This document shows positions 5,214-6,960 of a DNA stretch of 6,960 nt, one piece after another. Position numbers and translations under genes: made by a program. The DNA is from Gemmatimonadota bacterium. Its GTDB lineage: Bacteria > Gemmatimonadota > Gemmatimonadetes > Gemmatimonadales > GWC2-71-9. The notes beneath the pieces were generated by a model that saw nothing but the letters and a program-made list of their open reading frames with translations, was not told where the DNA came from and made no database searches. Position 1 is the first letter of the stretch, and each line of letters starts with the position of its first letter. The stretch covers positions 1 through 6,960 of the forward strand of contig SMVY01000137.1 in the NCBI GenBank assembly GCA_004357415.1, given 5' to 3'.

Positions 5214-6500
5214 ATGACGACGACGCCACGGTCCCAGGCGCTGTTCCTGGAAGCGCAACGCCTGATGCCCGGTGGAGTCAACAGCCCGGTGCGGGCTTTT
5301 GCCGGCGTTGAAGGCAGTCCTCGATTCATAGCCAGAGGTGATGGCCCGTATCTCGAAGACGTCGATGGCCATCGCTACGTCGACCTGCAACTGTCGTTCG
5401 GCCCGTTGCTCCTGGGGCATGCGCACCCGGCGGTCGTTACCGCCGTCAGCGAAGCGGTCCGCCGTGGCACCACCTTCGGTGCGCCGACCGAGCTGGAAGT
5501 GCAGCTTGCCGCCAAGGTGGTCGCCACCTTCCCGGCCGTGGACATGGTCCGCTTCGTCAACTCCGGGACGGAAGCGGCCATGAGCGCCATCCGGCTGGCG
5601 CGGGCCGCAACCGGACGATCCGCCATCGTCAAGTTCCAAGGGTGCTACCACGGCCATGCGGATCACCTCCTGGCCGCCGCCGGGTCTGGGGTGGCCACGC
5701 TTAGTCTGCCCGACTCGCCGGGGGTGACCGAAGGCTCCATTCGCGATACCGTGGTGCTGCCGTACAACGACCCATCGGAAATCGAGGCCTGTTTCCGCCG
5801 GCGACCCGAGGAGATCGCCGCGGTTATCGTGGAACCGGTGGCCGGGAACATGGGGGTCATTCCGCCGAATCCGGGATTCCTCGAAGCGCTCCGCAGCCAG
5901 ACGAGCGATAACGGAGCCCTGTTGATTTTCGATGAAGTCATGACCGGTTGGCGGGTCCATCCCCAGGGGGCCCAGGAATTGTATGGCGTCGTTCCCGACC
6001 TGGTGTGCCTGGGCAAGGTTCTGGGTGGGGGCCTCCCGGCGGCGGCGTATGGCGGGCGGCGGGATCTGATGGAGCAGATCGCGCCCAGCGGCCCGGTCTA
6101 TCAGGCCGGGACCCTGTCGGGCAATCCGCTGGCCATGGCGGCGGGGCTCGCCACGCTCGAGGTTCTGGAAACAACGGAGGCATGGGCCGACGCCGACGAG
6201 TGGGCGGCACGGGCCGCCGAGTCGATATCGCGGGCGGCCGAACGCGCGGGGATTCCCGTGGTGGTTCAACGGGTCGGTACCATGCTGACCCCGTTCTTCG
6301 GGGAATCACCCGTCACCGATTTCCAGGGCGTGCTGGCCACGGACCGTGCGGCGTTCAACCGATTCTTCCACACGCTGCTGGACGCCGGTGTGTACCTCCC
6401 ACCGTCGCCGTTCGAAGCGGCGTTCACCTCGAGCGCGCACGGGCCCAAGGAGCTGGCGATTCTGCAGGAGGCACTCGACCAATGGGTGAAAGCTCTCTGA
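5214..6500 (+). CDS. hemL: Glutamate-1-semialdehyde 2,1-aminomutase
   Basis: HemL is a PLP enzyme that converts glutamate-1-semialdehyde to 5-aminolevulinate, the last step of ALA synthesis in the C5 pathway. The 428-residue product is full length. It opens with MPGGVNSPVRAF (18-29), then SFGPLLLGHAHP (61-72; most homologues have SWGP), FGAPTELEV (88-96), NSGTEAAMSAIRLAR (116-130) and GCYHGHAD (143-150). FDEVMTGWRV (239-248) includes D240, which binds the PLP ring nitrogen. LGKVLGGGLP (266-275) has the Schiff-base lysine K268, and AGTLSGNP (298-305) completes the site. These motifs separate HemL from other class III aminotransferases. The ATG at 5214 is preceded by GAGG (5202-5205), which overlaps the hemB stop; an ATG at 5181 lies inside hemB and is rejected. 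The product feeds HemB, encoded just upstream. Confidence 0.98.
   Translation: MTTTPRSQALFLEAQRLMPGGVNSPVRAFAGVEGSPRFIARGDGPYLEDVDGHRYVDLQLSFGPLLLGHAHPAVVTAVSEAVRRGTTFGAPTELEVQLAAKVVATFPAVDMVRFVNSGTEAAMSAIRLARAATGRSAIVKFQGCYHGHADHLLAAAGSGVATLSLPDSPGVTEGSIRDTVVLPYNDPSEIEACFRRRPEEIAAVIVEPVAGNMGVIPPNPGFLEALRSQTSDNGALLIFDEVMTGWRVHPQGAQELYGVVPDLVCLGKVLGGGLPAAAYGGRRDLMEQIAPSGPVYQAGTLSGNPLAMAAGLATLEVLETTEAWADADEWAARAAESISRAAERAGIPVVVQRVGTMLTPFFGESPVTDFQGVLATDRAAFNRFFHTLLDAGVYLPPSPFEAAFTSSAHGPKELAILQEALDQWVKAL
6466..6471 (+). promoter_or_regulatory. Shine-Dalgarno of hemC inside the end of hemL
   Basis: AGGAGG lies 10 bases before the ATG at 6482, within hemL codons. It supports a hemC start that overlaps the hemL stop by 19 bases, implying coupled translation. 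Confidence 0.6.
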
Positions 6501-6960
6501 TCCGGCTCGGCACTCGGGGGAGCCCCCTGGCGCTGTTGCAGACCGCGCTGGTAGAGGCCTCCTTGGCGGATGCAGGCCACCGCACTGAACGGTGCACCCT
6601 TCGCACCACGGGGGACGTGATCCGGGATGTTCCTCTGGAGCAGATTGGGACGACCGCCATATTCACCCGCGAACTCGACGACGCCCTGCTGCAGGGCCGT
6701 ATCGATGCCGCCGTGCACTCGCTCAAGGACCTGCCGACCCGGTTGCCGGACGGGATCACCGTAGCAGCCGTCGGTCCCAGAGAGAACCCGGCCGATGTGT
6801 TCGTCAGCAGCCGGTATCGGTGGGAGGAGGTGCCGATCGGCGCCTCGGTCGCCACCAGCAGCGTGCGTCGACGGGCCGAACTCCTGCGGGCCCGGCCGGA
6901 TCTCGACGTCGTTTCCATTCGCGGCAACATCGACACCCGCTTGGAGATCCTGCAGGCCAC
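6482..6960 (+). CDS. hemC: Hydroxymethylbilane synthase (porphobilinogen deaminase), partial (3' end outside window)
   Basis: HemC joins four porphobilinogen units into hydroxymethylbilane on a covalent dipyrromethane cofactor. The 159 visible residues cover domain 1 and part of domain 2. Seen in order are RLGTRGSPLAL (8-18), TTGD (42-45), FTRELDDALL (61-70), AVHSLKDLP (77-85) with the catalytic Asp D83, REN.AD (100-105), ATSSVRRRAELLRARPDL (124-141) and SIRGNIDTRL (145-154). R12, R129, R130, R147 and R153 match the arginines that hold the cofactor and substrate carboxylates in E. coli HemC. The loop usually written GGKGLF reads GTTAIF here (56-61), so the conserved lysine is absent. The cofactor-binding cysteine lies beyond the window. 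The start overlaps hemL by 19 bases. Confidence 0.96.
   Translation, partial: MGESSLIRLGTRGSPLALLQTALVEASLADAGHRTERCTLRTTGDVIRDVPLEQIGTTAIFTRELDDALLQGRIDAAVHSLKDLPTRLPDGITVAAVGPRENPADVFVSSRYRWEEVPIGASVATSSVRRRAELLRARPDLDVVSIRGNIDTRLEILQA

Noticed and set aside
5190..6269. Long open frame (359 codons) on the minus strand opposite hemL
   Set aside because: It mirrors the codon structure of hemL in GC-rich DNA. Its translation is rich in Arg, Gly, Pro and His with no recognisable domain, and hemL is certain.

Overview
The window is a gene-dense, high-GC stretch of a bacterial chromosome. It holds eight protein-coding genes: one partial gene on the minus strand at the left edge, and seven co-directional plus-strand genes, the last cut by the right edge. 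The organism makes heme by the C5 (glutamate) route, because it carries glutamate-1-semialdehyde aminomutase (hemL). It exports proteins by Sec and carries a lipobox protein, so it is probably diderm. The form of the GreA-family protein and the overall gene set remind me of Gemmatimonadota or a related soil/marine phylum. That placement is an impression from memory, not a measured result.

Left part (1-558): a GreA-family transcript-cleavage factor (minus strand, C-terminus outside the window) lies back to back with a copper gene pair. The 230-bp divergent intergenic region has an AT-rich island, a perfect 8-bp inverted repeat in front of greA, and a candidate sigma70 promoter for copC. A small hairpin sits at the predicted copC transcript start, and its 7-bp arm also occurs once upstream.

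Middle part (559-4199): copC and copD form a copper-handling pair, one an exported copper-binding protein and the other a polytopic membrane protein. A VanX/DdpX-type D-Ala-D-Ala dipeptidase lipoprotein follows, whose Shine-Dalgarno overlaps the copD stop codon. Next is an exported Xaa-Pro aminopeptidase (M24B family). The two peptidase genes are separated by a small run of GGCGGTA repeats that includes the dipeptidase stop codon.

Right part (4211-6960): hemB, hemL and hemC follow with gaps of 11 and 10 bases and then a 19-base overlap. They encode successive C5-pathway enzymes: HemL makes 5-aminolevulinate, HemB condenses it to porphobilinogen, and HemC polymerises that to hydroxymethylbilane. 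All seven plus-strand genes could lie on one long transcript, as no gap exceeds 34 bases and I see no terminator. This would link copper handling, envelope dipeptide/peptide degradation and heme synthesis. I see no RNA genes, insertion sequences, CRISPR arrays or phage genes, and nothing that I would call a new system. The points worth a second look are regulatory DNA and residue-level oddities in otherwise recognisable proteins.
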